A DNA stretch of 64,000 nt from Nostoc sp. JL33 (GCF_017114985.1 NZ_JABXKP010000045.1:1-64000), one strand, 5' to 3'. Positions 1 to 8,867 are shown, numbered from the stretch's first letter. Notes: generated from the letters alone by a model not told the origin. Made by a program: numbers and translations.

Positions 1-78
1 GTGGGGAGTGGGGAGTGGGGAGTGGGGAGTGGGGAGTTAGGAGTTAGGAGTTAGGAGTTAGGAGTGGGGTGGGGAGTA
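1..78. repeat. Short tandem heptamer repeats (STRR)
   Basis: The window opens with tandem 7-mers of the GTGGGGA type that grade into GAGTTAG-type units. Such short tandemly repeated repetitive sequences are typical of Nostoc-type intergenic DNA. The array is probably cut by the window edge. No coding potential is seen. Confidence 0.85.
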
Positions 79-83
79 AGAAT

Positions 84-153
84 TTTAGATTTTAGATTTT
101 GGATTAAAGAATTGAAATTTAATCCAAAATCTAAAATCCAAAATCCAAAATTG
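84..153. repeat. A/T-rich inverted repeat downstream of cysE
   Basis: ATTTTAGATTTTGGATT on one side is mirrored by AATCCAAAATCTAAAAT on the other, so the region can form a long A/T-rich hairpin. It lies just past the 3' end of the leftward cysE gene and may help end its transcript. The same ATTTTAGA word recurs at other gene ends in the window (about 2590 and 23885), so it is a dispersed repeat family rather than a unique terminator. Confidence 0.6.
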
Positions 154-172
154 AATTGCCCCATGCCCAAAA

Positions 173-898
173 TTAAATTCCGGCACCATCAAGAAAATCT
201 TCAATCATGCCATCAGAATTTTTGCTCTTAGGTTTGTCGGTTGGTTCCTCGCCAAGCTCAGTTGGGGACAAACTTGATTCTTCCAACTGCTCGAACTGTT
301 TCTCTAGAGACTTGACGCGTTCAAATAAAGCGCGGATTACTTCAGCTTCTACGTCGCGTACTTTATCATGATCCAGAACATTGGTAGCCAAGTTGTTCTG
401 ACGAGTCACGCGCCCTGGAATCCCGACTACAGTAGTGTTACTGGGCACATCTCGCAGCACTACAGAACCGGCTCCAATACGGACGCGATCGCCTATTTGA
501 ATATTTCCCAAGACCTTCGCACCCGTTCCTACAACTACATGAGAGCCTAAAGTAGGATGGCGTTTGCCGGTTTCTTTCCCAGTCCCGCCAAGGGTGACAC
601 CTTGATAAATTAGGGCATAATCACCCACTATCGCTGTCTCACCAATCACTACTCCCATACCGTGGTCAATAAAAACACCCTGACCAATTAATGCCCCAGG
701 ATGGATTTCAATTCCGGTTAAAAAGCGACTAATATGAGAGATAAATCGAGGTATAAAGGGAATTCCCATTTTATGCAGCCAGTGTGCCAATCGATGAAAC
801 ACTAGGGCATGAAGTCCAGGGTAACAGAACAATACTTCTAGCCAGTTACGGGCTGCTGGGTCACGCTCAAAAATGGTTCGCAAATCAGTTAGTAGCAT
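173..898 (-). CDS. cysE: Serine O-acetyltransferase
   Basis: This enzyme transfers acetyl from acetyl-CoA to L-serine, giving O-acetylserine, the substrate of CysK. The 241-residue protein has the short helical N-terminal part of the family (residues 1-60, with [16 protein letters not shown]), followed by left-handed beta-helix hexapeptide repeats (about 60-165: [32 protein letters not shown]) and the [11 protein letters not shown] segment with the catalytic-region histidine. The C-terminal 65 residues are charged and variable. It is divergent from an Rrf2 regulator and cysK, so both steps of cysteine synthesis flank one regulator. The ATG start fits the family N-terminus. Product assignment is secure. 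Confidence 0.95.
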   Translation of the reverse strand: MLLTDLRTIFERDPAARNWLEVLFCYPGLHALVFHRLAHWLHKMGIPFIPRFISHISRFLTGIEIHPGALIGQGVFIDHGMGVVIGETAIVGDYALIYQGVTLGGTGKETGKRHPTLGSHVVVGTGAKVLGNIQIGDRVRIGAGSVVLRDVPSNTTVVGIPGRVTRQNNLATNVLDHDKVRDVEAEVIRALFERVKSLEKQFEQLEESSLSPTELGEEPTDKPKSKNSDGMIEDFLDGAGI

Positions 899-1129
899 AC
901 TCTGTTGGGATTTTTGTTGTTAGGTGAGGCTCTGAAAACAGAAACTCAGGATAATTCCCACAAAAGGATCAGCTCATTCATGGGAATTGTGTAAGATAAT
1001 AATCTACGGTAAATCGATAGAGTAAAGTGTTTTCCTGGGTAGTAAGTGGGATGCTATCACATTCCACACTTGGAAAAAATTAATTTCGCATAAACTGCGA
1101 TAAGTCCCCCAATTCACCGTAGTATTATA

Positions 1130-1597
1130 TTGAGTACAGTCTTGAATAGCCAAAACTACGCTCTCTTGGATCTGTCTTCCAAAGTGGAATACGCGCTGCT
1201 GGCACTCTTAGAACTGGCAAGCCACCACGGAAAAAAACTTCCTCTAACCATGAGCGAGATCACCGCCAAGCAACCCATACCTGAACGCTATCTGGAACAA
1301 ATTTTGACGAACCTCCGGCGTGCTGGTGTCGTGCAGAGTCAACGCGGCTCTAAAGGAGGTTTCGTTTTAGTTCGTGAACCTTGGCAGATTACAATACTTG
1401 AAATTGTCACTTTGGTAGAAGGCGAGCGGAAAGAGAAAGATACCTCTGACTCTCCGACTCTGGAAAAGACTCTGGTTTATGAAGTTTGGGAGCAAGCTAA
1501 CGCTGCCTCAATTGAAGTTTTGGGTAGCTATACACTCCAAAACTTGTGCGACGAAAGAGAAACTCGCGCACAGCAGAGTCCGATGTATTATATTTAG
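1130..1597 (+). CDS. Rrf2-family transcriptional regulator, CymR-like by context
   Basis: The 155-residue protein carries the Rrf2 winged helix: SSKVEYALLALLELA, then the recognition region IPERYLEQILTNLRRAGVVQSQRGSKGGF (given here as key segments PERYLEQIL and RGSKGGF). The three-cysteine iron-sulfur cluster of IscR/NsrR is absent; only one Cys is seen near residue 143, as in the cysteine regulator CymR. It ends 18 bases before cysK and is divergent from cysE, so control of cysteine synthesis is the natural inference. The TTG start at 1130 is uncertain; another TTG at 1166 would begin directly at the family N-terminus. Confidence 0.85.
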   Translation: MSTVLNSQNYALLDLSSKVEYALLALLELASHHGKKLPLTMSEITAKQPIPERYLEQILTNLRRAGVVQSQRGSKGGFVLVREPWQITILEIVTLVEGERKEKDTSDSPTLEKTLVYEVWEQANAASIEVLGSYTLQNLCDERETRAQQSPMYYI

Positions 1598-1615
1598 ACA
1601 CGACGGAGTACCCAC

Positions 1616-2578
1616 ATGCGGATAGCGAAAGATATCACAGAGTTAATCGGACGAACTCCTTTAGTTCAATTAAATAAGATTCCCCAAGCTTCGGGAGCGG
1701 TTGCTCAGATTGTGGTGAAGCTAGAAAGCATGAACCCAGCATCTTCTGTAAAAGACCGGATTGGCGCGAGTATGGTGGAAGCGGCAGAAGAAGCAGGCTT
1801 GATTCACCCCGGAAAAACCGTTTTAGTAGAGCCGACTTCTGGAAATACAGGAATTGCGCTGGCGATGGTGGCGGCCGCTAAGGGTTATCATCTTATTCTA
1901 ACGATGCCTGACACAATGAGCCAGGAAAGACGATTGATGCTCAAAGCTTATGGCGCTCAACTAGAGTTAACGCCAGGGGTAGAAGGGATGCGAGGAGCGA
2001 TCGGTCGTGCAGAGCAGATTTTAGCTCAAACGCCCAATGCTTATATGTTGCAGCAGTTCCGTAACCCCGCTAACACGAAAGTTCACGCCGAAACCACAGC
2101 AGAAGAAATTTGGGATGACACCGATGGAGAGGTGGATATTCTTGTGGCGGGAGTCGGTACTGGTGGGACGATTACGGGAGTTTCAGAAGTTATTAAAGCG
2201 CGGAAGCCGAGTTTTCAAGCGATCGCAGTTGAACCAAGCAGCAGTCCGGTGTTAGCAGGTGGTAAATCGGGGCCTCACAAAATTCAGGGTATCGGCGCGG
2301 GATTTATCCCAGCAATTTACCGTCCAGAACTGGTAGATGAAGTGATTCAGGTAGCAGATGAGGAGGCGATCGCTTACAGCCGTCGCCTAGCAAAAGAAGA
2401 AGGATTACTATCGGGGATTTCTACTGGCGCTGCTTTATATGCGGCTATTCAAGTGGCACAACGTCCAGAAAATGCCGGTCGCCTAATCGTCATGATACAG
2501 CCTAGCTTCGGCGAACGCTACCTCAGTACCTCACTGTTCAAAGACCCAGAGGAAAATGAGTGGTTGAGTAAAGTTTGA
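1616..2578 (+). CDS. cysK: Cysteine synthase A (O-acetylserine sulfhydrylase)
   Basis: A PLP enzyme joining O-acetylserine and sulfide to make L-cysteine. The 320-residue protein has the PLP lysine in [11 protein letters not shown] (K46), the phosphate- and substrate-binding PTSGNTG loop (73-79), the glycine-rich [10 protein letters not shown] loop (about 177-186) and a C-terminal [10 protein letters not shown] segment typical of CysK. It sits 18 bases after the Rrf2 regulator, with a GGAG ribosome-binding motif about 10 bases before ATG, so the two are probably one transcript. Length and motifs match the family throughout. Confidence 0.96.
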   Translation: MRIAKDITELIGRTPLVQLNKIPQASGAVAQIVVKLESMNPASSVKDRIGASMVEAAEEAGLIHPGKTVLVEPTSGNTGIALAMVAAAKGYHLILTMPDTMSQERRLMLKAYGAQLELTPGVEGMRGAIGRAEQILAQTPNAYMLQQFRNPANTKVHAETTAEEIWDDTDGEVDILVAGVGTGGTITGVSEVIKARKPSFQAIAVEPSSSPVLAGGKSGPHKIQGIGAGFIPAIYRPELVDEVIQVADEEAIAYSRRLAKEEGLLSGISTGAALYAAIQVAQRPENAGRLIVMIQPSFGERYLSTSLFKDPEENEWLSKV

Positions 2579-2589
2579 TCCAATATACT

Positions 2590-2628
2590 AATTTTAGATT
2601 TTAGATCAAAAATCTAAAATCTAAAATT
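2590..2628. terminator. Perfect A/T-rich hairpin between convergent genes
   Basis: AATTTTAGATTTTAGAT (2590-2606) and its exact complement (2612-2628) form a 17-bp stem with a 5-base loop. It lies 11 bases after cysK and just before the end of the leftward cadmium transporter gene, where a bidirectional terminator would be expected. The A/T-rich stem means it may instead be a dispersed repeat of the ATTTTAGA family. Confidence 0.55.
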
Positions 2629-2635
2629 GGCTTGG

Positions 2636-3346
2636 TTATTTATTATAAGTTTCGCCAATTTTATCGGCACTTTGATTATTTTTCACCAAAATCATCAAAC
2701 AGAAACAACTAGCAGCTAGCTTTATTAAGCTTAAAGCTTCACTTTTTAATACAATAAAAGCGCCTAATCCTATCAGGACAAAAGGCACAAGATTATTAAG
2801 GTAACGAGTTAATACATCAGCTATAACTCTGTTGTTAATTAATTTGTATGCAGCGTAGCACCAAACTCCTAACAATAAAAAGAATATTCCGATAATTAAC
2901 AAAAAGCTCTCTAAGTTACTGCTAGCAAATAAAGGCACGTAGATGCTAATATTATCGCTACCATTGGCAATTGTAACGGCTGCCACACTATAAGCTTGGG
3001 GAGAAAAAAAACTAGTAATTGTTGATGCTTCAGCTTCTTCTGTTACAGCTACGACTTCTTTTGATGAATCTTCTTCCCGATTCACTAAGCTACTGATACC
3101 TATGGACATTGGTAGTAAACCAAGTAATCCAATCCAGCTTTTTGATAAAACTAATCCACCAAATAAACCAGGAAGACTAAGGATTAATAGAACCGTAAAA
3201 CCGAGAAACTGACCAGCTATTATATGCCGGGGGCGAAAACTAGCATTTATTTGAGAAAAAAACAACAATAGAATCACAATATCATCAATGTTAGTGGCAA
3301 TGAACGCGATCGCCCCTGTAGTAATTGCAGTAACTAACTCGTTCAT
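2636..3346 (-). CDS. CadD-type cadmium resistance transporter (copy 1)
   Basis: The 236-residue integral membrane protein matches the CadD family. It has an N-terminal helix with ATNIDDIVILLLFFSQ (about 18-33), the RPRHIIAGQFLGF loop, GLLGLLPMSIGI, a hydrophilic acidic loop (about 88-108), and the conserved VTIANGSDNISIYVPLFA segment. Acidic residues inside the helices (NIDD, SDN) are the likely metal-handling sites. It is divergent from a second CadD gene 293 bases away; the two are clearly paralogous but not near-identical. Cadmium export is known for the family; the exact substrate here is inference. Confidence 0.85.
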   Translation of the reverse strand: MNELVTAITTGAIAFIATNIDDIVILLLFFSQINASFRPRHIIAGQFLGFTVLLILSLPGLFGGLVLSKSWIGLLGLLPMSIGISSLVNREEDSSKEVVAVTEEAEASTITSFFSPQAYSVAAVTIANGSDNISIYVPLFASSNLESFLLIIGIFFLLLGVWCYAAYKLINNRVIADVLTRYLNNLVPFVLIGLGAFIVLKSEALSLIKLAASCFCLMILVKNNQSADKIGETYNK

Positions 3347-3639
3347 ATTTTAAGAGAAACATAGATTTGCTTTTATCTTGTAGCAGCTACCGCGTTCGCA
3401 TTAGCAAAGCCTCTGGTAGAGAAGCATCCCAAAGAGAAGAATGCAAAGAAATTCAACAACAGATACACGCCCTAAATTATCTGTGTTTATCTGCAATGCC
3501 AAACGCTAAATCTTAATTTTTGCAATAAATCTGGTGAATCGTTGAAATTCCTTGAATAATTACTTGTCTATTTTAAAGCTTAGTTGTGCCAGAAGGTTAA
3601 TTTGGTATGGTGATAAATCGTAGGTTCTAAAAATCCAGC

Positions 3640-4302
3640 ATGAGTAAGTTAGGGACAGCCTTCAGTGAAGGGATAATTGCCTTCATAGCCACTAACATAG
3701 ATGACATCATTATTTTATTAATATTTTTTTCACAGGTAGATGTTAATTTTCGACGGCGGCATATCTTACTTGGTCAGTATCTCGGTTTTACAGCCATTAT
3801 CATCGCTAGCTTACCAGGATTTTTTGGTGGATTGGTCGTCCAGCGAGAATGGATAGGATTGTTAGGATTGCTACCAATAGCAATTGGTCTTCAGCAACTA
3901 GTATCTAGAAAAGAAGAAACTACAACAGTTCAGACAGTCAGTAGTGATTTTACGCAGTCCACACCTAGTAACCCTGTATTGTCTTTTATTTTGAGTATTT
4001 TGCACCCCCAAACCTATAAAGTAGCGGCAGTAACGATCGCTAATGGTGGTGACAATATTAGTATATATATCCCTTTATTCGCTGGTCACGATCTTAGCAG
4101 CTTGGGAGTAATTTTAAGTATATTTTTTGTCATGGTAGGGGTTTGGTGTGCGATCGCTTATTTTTTAAGCCGTCAACCTAGCATTGCTGATATTTTAAGT
4201 CGCTACGGTCAAGCTGTCGTACCTTTTGTGTTAATTGGCTTGGGTCTGTTCATTATGTATGAACGAGGTACATTTACTCTACTACCTTGGGTGAGGAGTT
4301 AA
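3640..4302 (+). CDS. CadD-type cadmium resistance transporter (copy 2)
   Basis: The 220-residue membrane protein has the same plan as copy 1: FIATNIDDIIILLIFFSQ near the N-terminus, RRRHILLGQYLGF, GLLGLLPIAIGL, a short polar loop, and the VTIANGGDNISIYIPLF signature. The two genes diverge from a shared 293-base gap (3347-3639), which could hold a common operator. Their sequences differ at many positions, so this is an old duplication or two acquisitions, not a recent copy. Metal specificity cannot be read from the sequence. Confidence 0.85.
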   Translation: MSKLGTAFSEGIIAFIATNIDDIIILLIFFSQVDVNFRRRHILLGQYLGFTAIIIASLPGFFGGLVVQREWIGLLGLLPIAIGLQQLVSRKEETTTVQTVSSDFTQSTPSNPVLSFILSILHPQTYKVAAVTIANGGDNISIYIPLFAGHDLSSLGVILSIFFVMVGVWCAIAYFLSRQPSIADILSRYGQAVVPFVLIGLGLFIMYERGTFTLLPWVRS

Positions 4303-4345
4303 TCAATGTTGGATGCTGGATTTAAAATTGAAAATCTCAAATTGC

Positions 4346-5164
4346 TCACACCTGATGAACTAATTTCCAACTTACCATCATCAAAATCGCATAAATGATA
4401 AACCGTAGTGGTCGTTGCGGAGCTACTTGGCAGATTTTAGCACCTAGTAACACCCCTGGCACAGAGCCTAGCCAGATAGGCAGTACCAAACTCCAATCAA
4501 CTGTTCCCAAGCTGAGATGACCGAGGGCTGTAAACAGCAGTAAAATTGCTGCGTGTGAAATATCAGTACCCACTAACTTGCGTGCATCAAGGCGGAAAAA
4601 CCCAATCAGCACTAGGGCAAACATTGAACCTGATGAGACGCTTGTTAGACCAACCAAACAGCCTAAAATTGCTCCCACAGTGATTGTTAGGAAGCGACCA
4701 AAATTATTTTCTAAGTCGAACTTTGGCAGTTCGGGTAAATTAAACTTGGGGAAAAAAGTCAATAACAACAATTGCACTAGTGCTAACACTGTGACTAACA
4801 AAATCATCGCGCCAAGCAAACGAAGCAAGATGTTATCCAGGTTATATTCACCTGTACGTTTAATGAAGTGCAAAATCCCCACCCCGAACAGTGAACCTGG
4901 AACACTCCCAAATGCCAGCCATTTGACAACTTCTGTGTCAAGAGTTTTCTGTTCCCAATGCTTAACGCTACCAACAATTTTCATCAATGTGGCAGCCACA
5001 ACATCAGAACTCACAGCGATGGAAGGTGGAACCTGAAAAACAAAAATTAACATTGGGGTGATGAGAGAGGCTCCGCCAATTCCCGTCAAACCAACGATGA
5101 TGCCAACAAAAAAGCTTAAGAGCGGTAGTAATAAATAGTGCATACTCTTCGGGTGTTTCAACAA
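4346..5164 (-). CDS. TauE/SafE-family sulfite/anion exporter
   Basis: The 272-residue permease has about eight hydrophobic segments. The family signature appears twice in the expected inverted arrangement: GIIVGLTGIGGASLITPML (about 20-38) and GCLVGLTSVSSGSMFALVL (about 168-186). The family moves sulfite, sulfoacetate or related anions across the inner membrane. Nearness to cysE/cysK suggests a sulfur role, but that is inference. ATG at 5164 gives MLKHPKS before a second ATG at 5143 (MHYLLLPLL), which is the more usual family N-terminus and may be the true start. Confidence 0.82.
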   Translation of the reverse strand: MLKHPKSMHYLLLPLLSFFVGIIVGLTGIGGASLITPMLIFVFQVPPSIAVSSDVVAATLMKIVGSVKHWEQKTLDTEVVKWLAFGSVPGSLFGVGILHFIKRTGEYNLDNILLRLLGAMILLVTVLALVQLLLLTFFPKFNLPELPKFDLENNFGRFLTITVGAILGCLVGLTSVSSGSMFALVLIGFFRLDARKLVGTDISHAAILLLFTALGHLSLGTVDWSLVLPIWLGSVPGVLLGAKICQVAPQRPLRFIIYAILMMVSWKLVHQV

Positions 5165-5949
5165 TTGAGTTATCAGTTATCATCCTGTTGAGTCTCCCAC
5201 TTCTATAAGTGAGGCGTCGGTTAGGGTTTAATATCCCCAAAGGAAGCCTTGATAACTGTTCACTGACTTAACTACGAGCAGCTAGAAGCGAAAGTTAGCT
5301 AAAGCTTCACCGCTAGAGAGCAGCCAAACTATAGCCCAGTGATAGACGGAGCTAGTGATGGCAAGTTATTGTGTTTCTCAAGGGATGAGTGACACAAAGG
5401 TTATCCAGCTAAAGGTTAGGGCAGAGGATTCCTGGACAACTTAAAACCTGTCTGGAACTTTTTGTCAGCATGACAACAGGCATTTAGCTGAAACAGGCTT
5501 TGATAACTGCTTATGGGTCAGTTGCTCTGCTAAACTCAACTTCTAACTGGTTTTTTTGCGGTTTTACATGTAAAAGCACGTAAGGCGATGCACTTACCGT
5601 ATTTTACTTGTAAGCATGAGCAAACGTCCAGCGTATTCGCGTTGTATATCGTTAAATTCTCTGGATAATACACCGCAGTCGGTTAAACTTCTGAGGACTG
5701 GTTGCTAAAAAAATTACTTACAAGTTAAGAACCATAGGGATAATTCAAAACCTTGTAGAAAAGATATATCGCGTCTCTACGTCTGGATTGATACTAAGCT
5801 GTTCCACATTTAACTTGCTCCCATTAGGGCGGGCTTTCCGGCCCACCCCACAAGATTTTAATTAAATTTAGATATGTAAACTAGATGTGGAACAGCTTAC
5901 AATTTGGTAACGCCGTGAAAGTGATTACAATACTCAAAGTCAAATCCGA
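5165..5949. other. Long gene-poor region with palindromes
   Basis: No gene of convincing length is seen. A small hairpin (CTCCCACTT/AAGTGAG) lies near 5190. Between 5560 and 5730 there are three related palindromic words: TTTTACATGTAAAA (5562-5575, perfect), TTTTACTTGTAA (5602-5613) and TTACTTACAAGTTAA (5714-5728). The rest reads as decayed sequence with stops in all frames. Confidence 0.5.
5562..5728. promoter_or_regulatory. Cluster of palindromic TTTTACATGTAAAA-like sites
   Basis: One perfect 14-bp palindrome and two near relatives built around TTAC..GTAA are spaced about 35-110 bases apart. They lie 0.5 kb upstream of a TetR-family gene and just before an alcohol dehydrogenase relic. They could be operators of the TetR protein for the lost target gene. 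This is inference from symmetry and position only. Confidence 0.3.
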
Positions 5950-6100
5950 TTCCCTAGTCTAAATTTTGTTTGGCAAAGGTCAAATCGCCAAAATTGCTGC
6001 TGAAATTTCTGCTAATGCCAAAATCCTGATTACTTACGGTGGGGGTAGCATCAAAACTAACGGTGTTTATGACTAGGTGAAGTCTGCGTTGGCTTGCTTT
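5950..6100 (+). pseudogene. Relic of an iron-containing (YqhD-type) alcohol dehydrogenase
   Basis: Starting at 5963 a reading frame gives ILFGKGQIAKIAAEIS and then ILITYGGGSIKTNGVYD, which is the N-terminal NAD(P)-binding part of YqhD/butanol-dehydrogenase-like iron alcohol dehydrogenases. An in-frame TAG (6074-6076) replaces the codon before VKSALA, and upstream the frame is already broken by a stop at 5960-5962. Only about 45 of the roughly 390 expected codons remain. The intact ancestor was probably the target or partner of the TetR gene just downstream. Confidence 0.75.
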
Positions 6101-6247
6101 ACCGCGCAAGCAGTTAGCGCTAGGAGTCATAACTAACCTTATTGCAAGAAAAGCTAATAATTTGTATTTAATAATTAATTCAAATATATTGACTGTGAGG
6201 AATTGATCATGATAGTCTAAATCAGGCCATTCGGTCGGAAAAAATTG

Positions 6248-6835
6248 ATGTCTAAAGGCGAAGAAACAAAAAGCAGAATTCTCTACCAAGCAGCCGAACT
6301 GTTTAATCAACAGGGTTATGCAGGCTCATCGATGTCAGATATCATGCGTGTCACTGGATTGCAGAAAGGAGGAATTTACAATCACTTTCAAAGCAAGGAT
6401 GATCTGGCGCTACAGGCTTTTGACTTTGCGATCGCTCGCATCAAACAGCATACTAGATTTGCATTACGAAGCAAACGCCACGCAGTAGAACGCCTGCAAG
6501 CAATCATTGGCGTATTTAGTAGCTTCGCAGAAAATCCACCTATCAAGGGAGGGTGTCCACTACTGAATACTGCTGTGGAGAGTGATGATGCTCATCCGGC
6601 GTTGCGAGAACGTGCTCAACAGGCGATGAACTCTTGGCTGCATCTGATTCGTCGAATTATTGAAACGGGAATTGAAAAGGGTGAAATTCGCCCGGAAATT
6701 AGTGCTGATGAAATCGCTACCATCATAATTGCAACGCTGGAAGGAGCCATAATGATGAGCAAGCTTTATGGAGATTCAATTCACATGCATAGGGTAATTA
6801 ATCACCTGAATCAATATTTGGAAACTCACCTTTAA
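6248..6835 (+). CDS. TetR/AcrR-family transcriptional regulator
   Basis: The 195-residue protein has the TetR helix-turn-helix at its N-terminus: SRILYQAAELFNQQGY, then SMSDIMRVTGLQKGGIYNHF (about 30-50), followed by an all-helical ligand domain with GGCPLLNTAVE near residue 100, typical of the TetR_C_11-like group. The ATG at 6248 is preferred to the TTG just before it. It is followed after 4 bases by a tautomerase gene and preceded by a decayed alcohol dehydrogenase, so it probably controlled an aldehyde or electrophile detoxification unit. The inducer is unknown. Confidence 0.88.
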   Translation: MSKGEETKSRILYQAAELFNQQGYAGSSMSDIMRVTGLQKGGIYNHFQSKDDLALQAFDFAIARIKQHTRFALRSKRHAVERLQAIIGVFSSFAENPPIKGGCPLLNTAVESDDAHPALRERAQQAMNSWLHLIRRIIETGIEKGEIRPEISADEIATIIIATLEGAIMMSKLYGDSIHMHRVINHLNQYLETHL

Positions 6836-6839
6836 ATGT

Positions 6840-7229
6840 ATGGTACAAATCAAGGTATATGGTTTAGCAGACAAATTAAATCCTCTTAAAACGGAGCTAT
6901 CAAATATAATCCATACCTCTGTTATTGAGGTTTTACAGCTTACGCCTGAAAAAAGATTTCACCGTTTTTTTCCACTGGATAAATCAGATTTTTACTATCC
7001 ATCTGATAGATCAGAGAATTATCTGATCGTTGAAATTAGTATGTTTGATGGACGCTCGGTGGAAACAAAAAAACAGTTGATTCGCCTGCTGATTAAAAAT
7101 ATTAATGCTCAGTTGAATATTTCTGTGTACGATATTGAAATCACAATTTTTGAAACGCCTAAATATAACTGGGGAATTAGAGGTTTACCTGGCGATGAGT
7201 TAATTGTAAACTACAAAGTAGAAGTTTAA
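6840..7229 (+). CDS. Tautomerase-family protein without Pro-1
   Basis: The 129-residue protein matches the tautomerase/MSAD-like family (single-chain proteins of two beta-alpha-beta halves). Recognisable parts are the N-terminal strand IKVYGLADKLNP, RFHRFFPLDKSDFYYP (about 41-56), EISMFDGRSVETKKQLI and the C-terminal FETPKYNWGIRGLPGDE. In active members the residue after Met is the catalytic base Pro-1; here the sequence begins Met-Val-Gln. The rest of the fold looks intact. It starts 4 bases after the TetR stop and is almost certainly co-transcribed with it. Activity, if any, may differ from classical tautomerisation. Confidence 0.82.
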   Translation: MVQIKVYGLADKLNPLKTELSNIIHTSVIEVLQLTPEKRFHRFFPLDKSDFYYPSDRSENYLIVEISMFDGRSVETKKQLIRLLIKNINAQLNISVYDIEITIFETPKYNWGIRGLPGDELIVNYKVEV

Positions 7230-7290
7230 AATTATTATGGGTAATCGGTTATTAGACAATTAATAATTACCCGTACTTAAAAGAAGTAAT

Positions 7291-7494
7291 TGAAGAAGAA
7301 TTCAGAAGTCAGAATTCAGGAGTCAGAATCAATCAGTCGGGGATTCAGACCCGCGACTGATTGTTCGCCTTTGGCGTCTCCCCTTGGGAGAAGACCACCA
7401 AATTGAAAATTTGGTGGGGGTGCAAAAACGCCGATTATTCATCCGCCAGTCGTACAGAATACCCAACTGAATTCTGACTCCTGACTCCTGAATT
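7291..7494. repeat. Palindrome-bordered interspersed repeat (GAATTCAGGAGTCAGAAT ends), copy 1
   Basis: The element is bordered by GAATTCAGGAGTCAGAAT (7312-7329) and the inverted ATTCTGACTCCTGACTCCTGAATT (7471-7494), with a middle containing CCACCAAATTGAAAATTTGGTGG, itself a hairpin. It fills the 328-base gap between the tautomerase and thioesterase genes. A fuller relative lies at 41777-41920 and a half copy near 23988-24087. It encodes no protein; it is a non-autonomous, MITE-like or REP-like repeat. Confidence 0.7.
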
Positions 7495-7557
7495 ATGTTC
7501 GATAATTTTAATATTTAGCATACCCATCAGTCTTAAAAACAATTTATCGAGATAAAA

Positions 7558-8007
7558 ATGCTAGTAAATAACAATTTGCATAGACCATTCGAGATAATAT
7601 TAGCAATTCCTGTAAGAACTTATGACATTGACTTTATGGGAATCGTTAGTAATATTGTGTATATCAGATGGCTAGAGGATTTACGTTTAAAGTTTTTAGA
7701 TGAACATTGGCAACTCAATCAACAAATTGAGCAAGGATATACACCGATTCTAGCTGGAACTGAAATTGAATATAAACGTCCGATAAAGATTATTGATCAA
7801 GTAATTGGACGTTTATGGCTGAGTAAATTAGGACGGCTGAAGTGGACTGTGCAAGCTGAAATTTTATCTAACAATGAGTTAGCAGCAGTGGCTACCCAGA
7901 AGGGTGGTTTTGTCAGTTTGCAAGATAATCGTCTTATTCCCATTCCAGAGGAATTACAGAAGAAATATTTAGAGGATCAAAAAGGGATTCTGAAAGACCA
8001 TTTATAA
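7558..8007 (+). CDS. Hot-dog acyl-CoA thioesterase (4HBT family)
   Basis: The 149-residue protein carries the 4-hydroxybenzoyl-CoA thioesterase signature: VRTYDIDFMGIVSNIVYIRWLED (key residues Tyr-x-Asp-x-Asp and Gly-x-x-x-Asn, about 20-42), then strands with EIEYKRPIKIIDQVIGRLW. The family hydrolyses acyl-CoA or acyl-ACP thioesters in the cytoplasm. In cyanobacteria one member is the DHNA-CoA thioesterase of phylloquinone synthesis, but this protein has no feature that proves that role. It is a single gene between a repeat and a convergent DsbA-like gene. Confidence 0.85.
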   Translation: MLVNNNLHRPFEIILAIPVRTYDIDFMGIVSNIVYIRWLEDLRLKFLDEHWQLNQQIEQGYTPILAGTEIEYKRPIKIIDQVIGRLWLSKLGRLKWTVQAEILSNNELAAVATQKGGFVSLQDNRLIPIPEELQKKYLEDQKGILKDHL

Positions 8008-8041
8008 AGTAATACGCTTGGGTTAAGACTAAATCACCAAT

Positions 8042-8854
8042 TTACTTAGCATCAGTCAATATGCTTTTGATGTCTGCTAGCTGCACCACTCCTGAAAAAG
8101 CTGGACTATTAATTATAAAGAAAGGTGTACCAGAAACAGCCAATTTCTCAGCTAGCTCGATATCTTTCTTAATTGCGGGAGTAGCAAGAGTAAGATCGCG
8201 TTTAAATTTACCCAAATCCAGATTTAGTTTTTTAGCAATATCTAAATATAACGCCTGACCCAGTTGCTTTTGATTAGTAAATAGCGCATCATGATATTGC
8301 CAAAATTTGCCCTGCTGATGTGCCGCCCAAGCTGCTGTCGCAGATGGCAATGCTTCAGCATGAATTGAAGTAAGAGGTAAATTCTTGTAAACTAATCTCA
8401 GTTTATCTGGATAATTTGCTAACAATTGTTTCAAGGTTTTATGCGCCTCAGCACAATAGGGACATTGAAAATCTGAAAATTCTATTAGCAAAGTTTTTGA
8501 TTTAGTTGAACCTGTGGTGGGAGAATCGCCAATTACTATTTGAGGATTCGTTTTTAAATCCTGTAAAAATGCTTGCTGTGCTTGGTTTACTTTCTGTTGT
8601 TGTTGCTGCTGATAGGCTTGAACAGATTCAATAATTGCCTCTGGGTGTTCGCGGATAATTTGTAATACTTGCTGTTCCAACTGCGGATCAATCTTACTGT
8701 TAGCTTGTGCAGGAAATGACCAGGTGACAACCAAACATAGCAAACCTATTGCTGTCCAAGTACGTAGATGCTGAAAGAAGGCACTAAAACAATTAAAGAA
8801 TATATCCATACAAAAACTCATAAATAAATACTTCTTCAAGGGGATTCTATACAT
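8042..8854 (-). CDS. DsbA-like periplasmic thiol-disulfide oxidoreductase
   Basis: The 270-residue protein has a signal peptide or anchor (core AIGLLCLVVTW, cleavage likely after AQA, about residue 51), a glutamine-rich helix (QAYQQQQQQKV), and a thioredoxin domain with the active-site CPYC in EFSDFQCPYCAEAH and the cis-proline loop SGTPFF. It should form or rearrange disulfides in the periplasm or thylakoid lumen. Its start lies 13 bases after the UbiA gene ends, so the two are probably co-transcribed. The leader upstream of the signal core is long, so internal ATGs at 8821 or 8809 may be the true start. Confidence 0.85.
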   Translation of the reverse strand: MYRIPLKKYLFMSFCMDIFFNCFSAFFQHLRTWTAIGLLCLVVTWSFPAQANSKIDPQLEQQVLQIIREHPEAIIESVQAYQQQQQQKVNQAQQAFLQDLKTNPQIVIGDSPTTGSTKSKTLLIEFSDFQCPYCAEAHKTLKQLLANYPDKLRLVYKNLPLTSIHAEALPSATAAWAAHQQGKFWQYHDALFTNQKQLGQALYLDIAKKLNLDLGKFKRDLTLATPAIKKDIELAEKLAVSGTPFFIINSPAFSGVVQLADIKSILTDAK

Positions 8855-8867
8855 TACTTTTTACTTA

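Noticed and set aside
5165-5560. Possible group II intron or structured RNA in the gene-poor region
   Set aside because: No domain V-like hairpin or maturase sequence could be found; the impression rested only on GAAAG/AGCTAAAG words.
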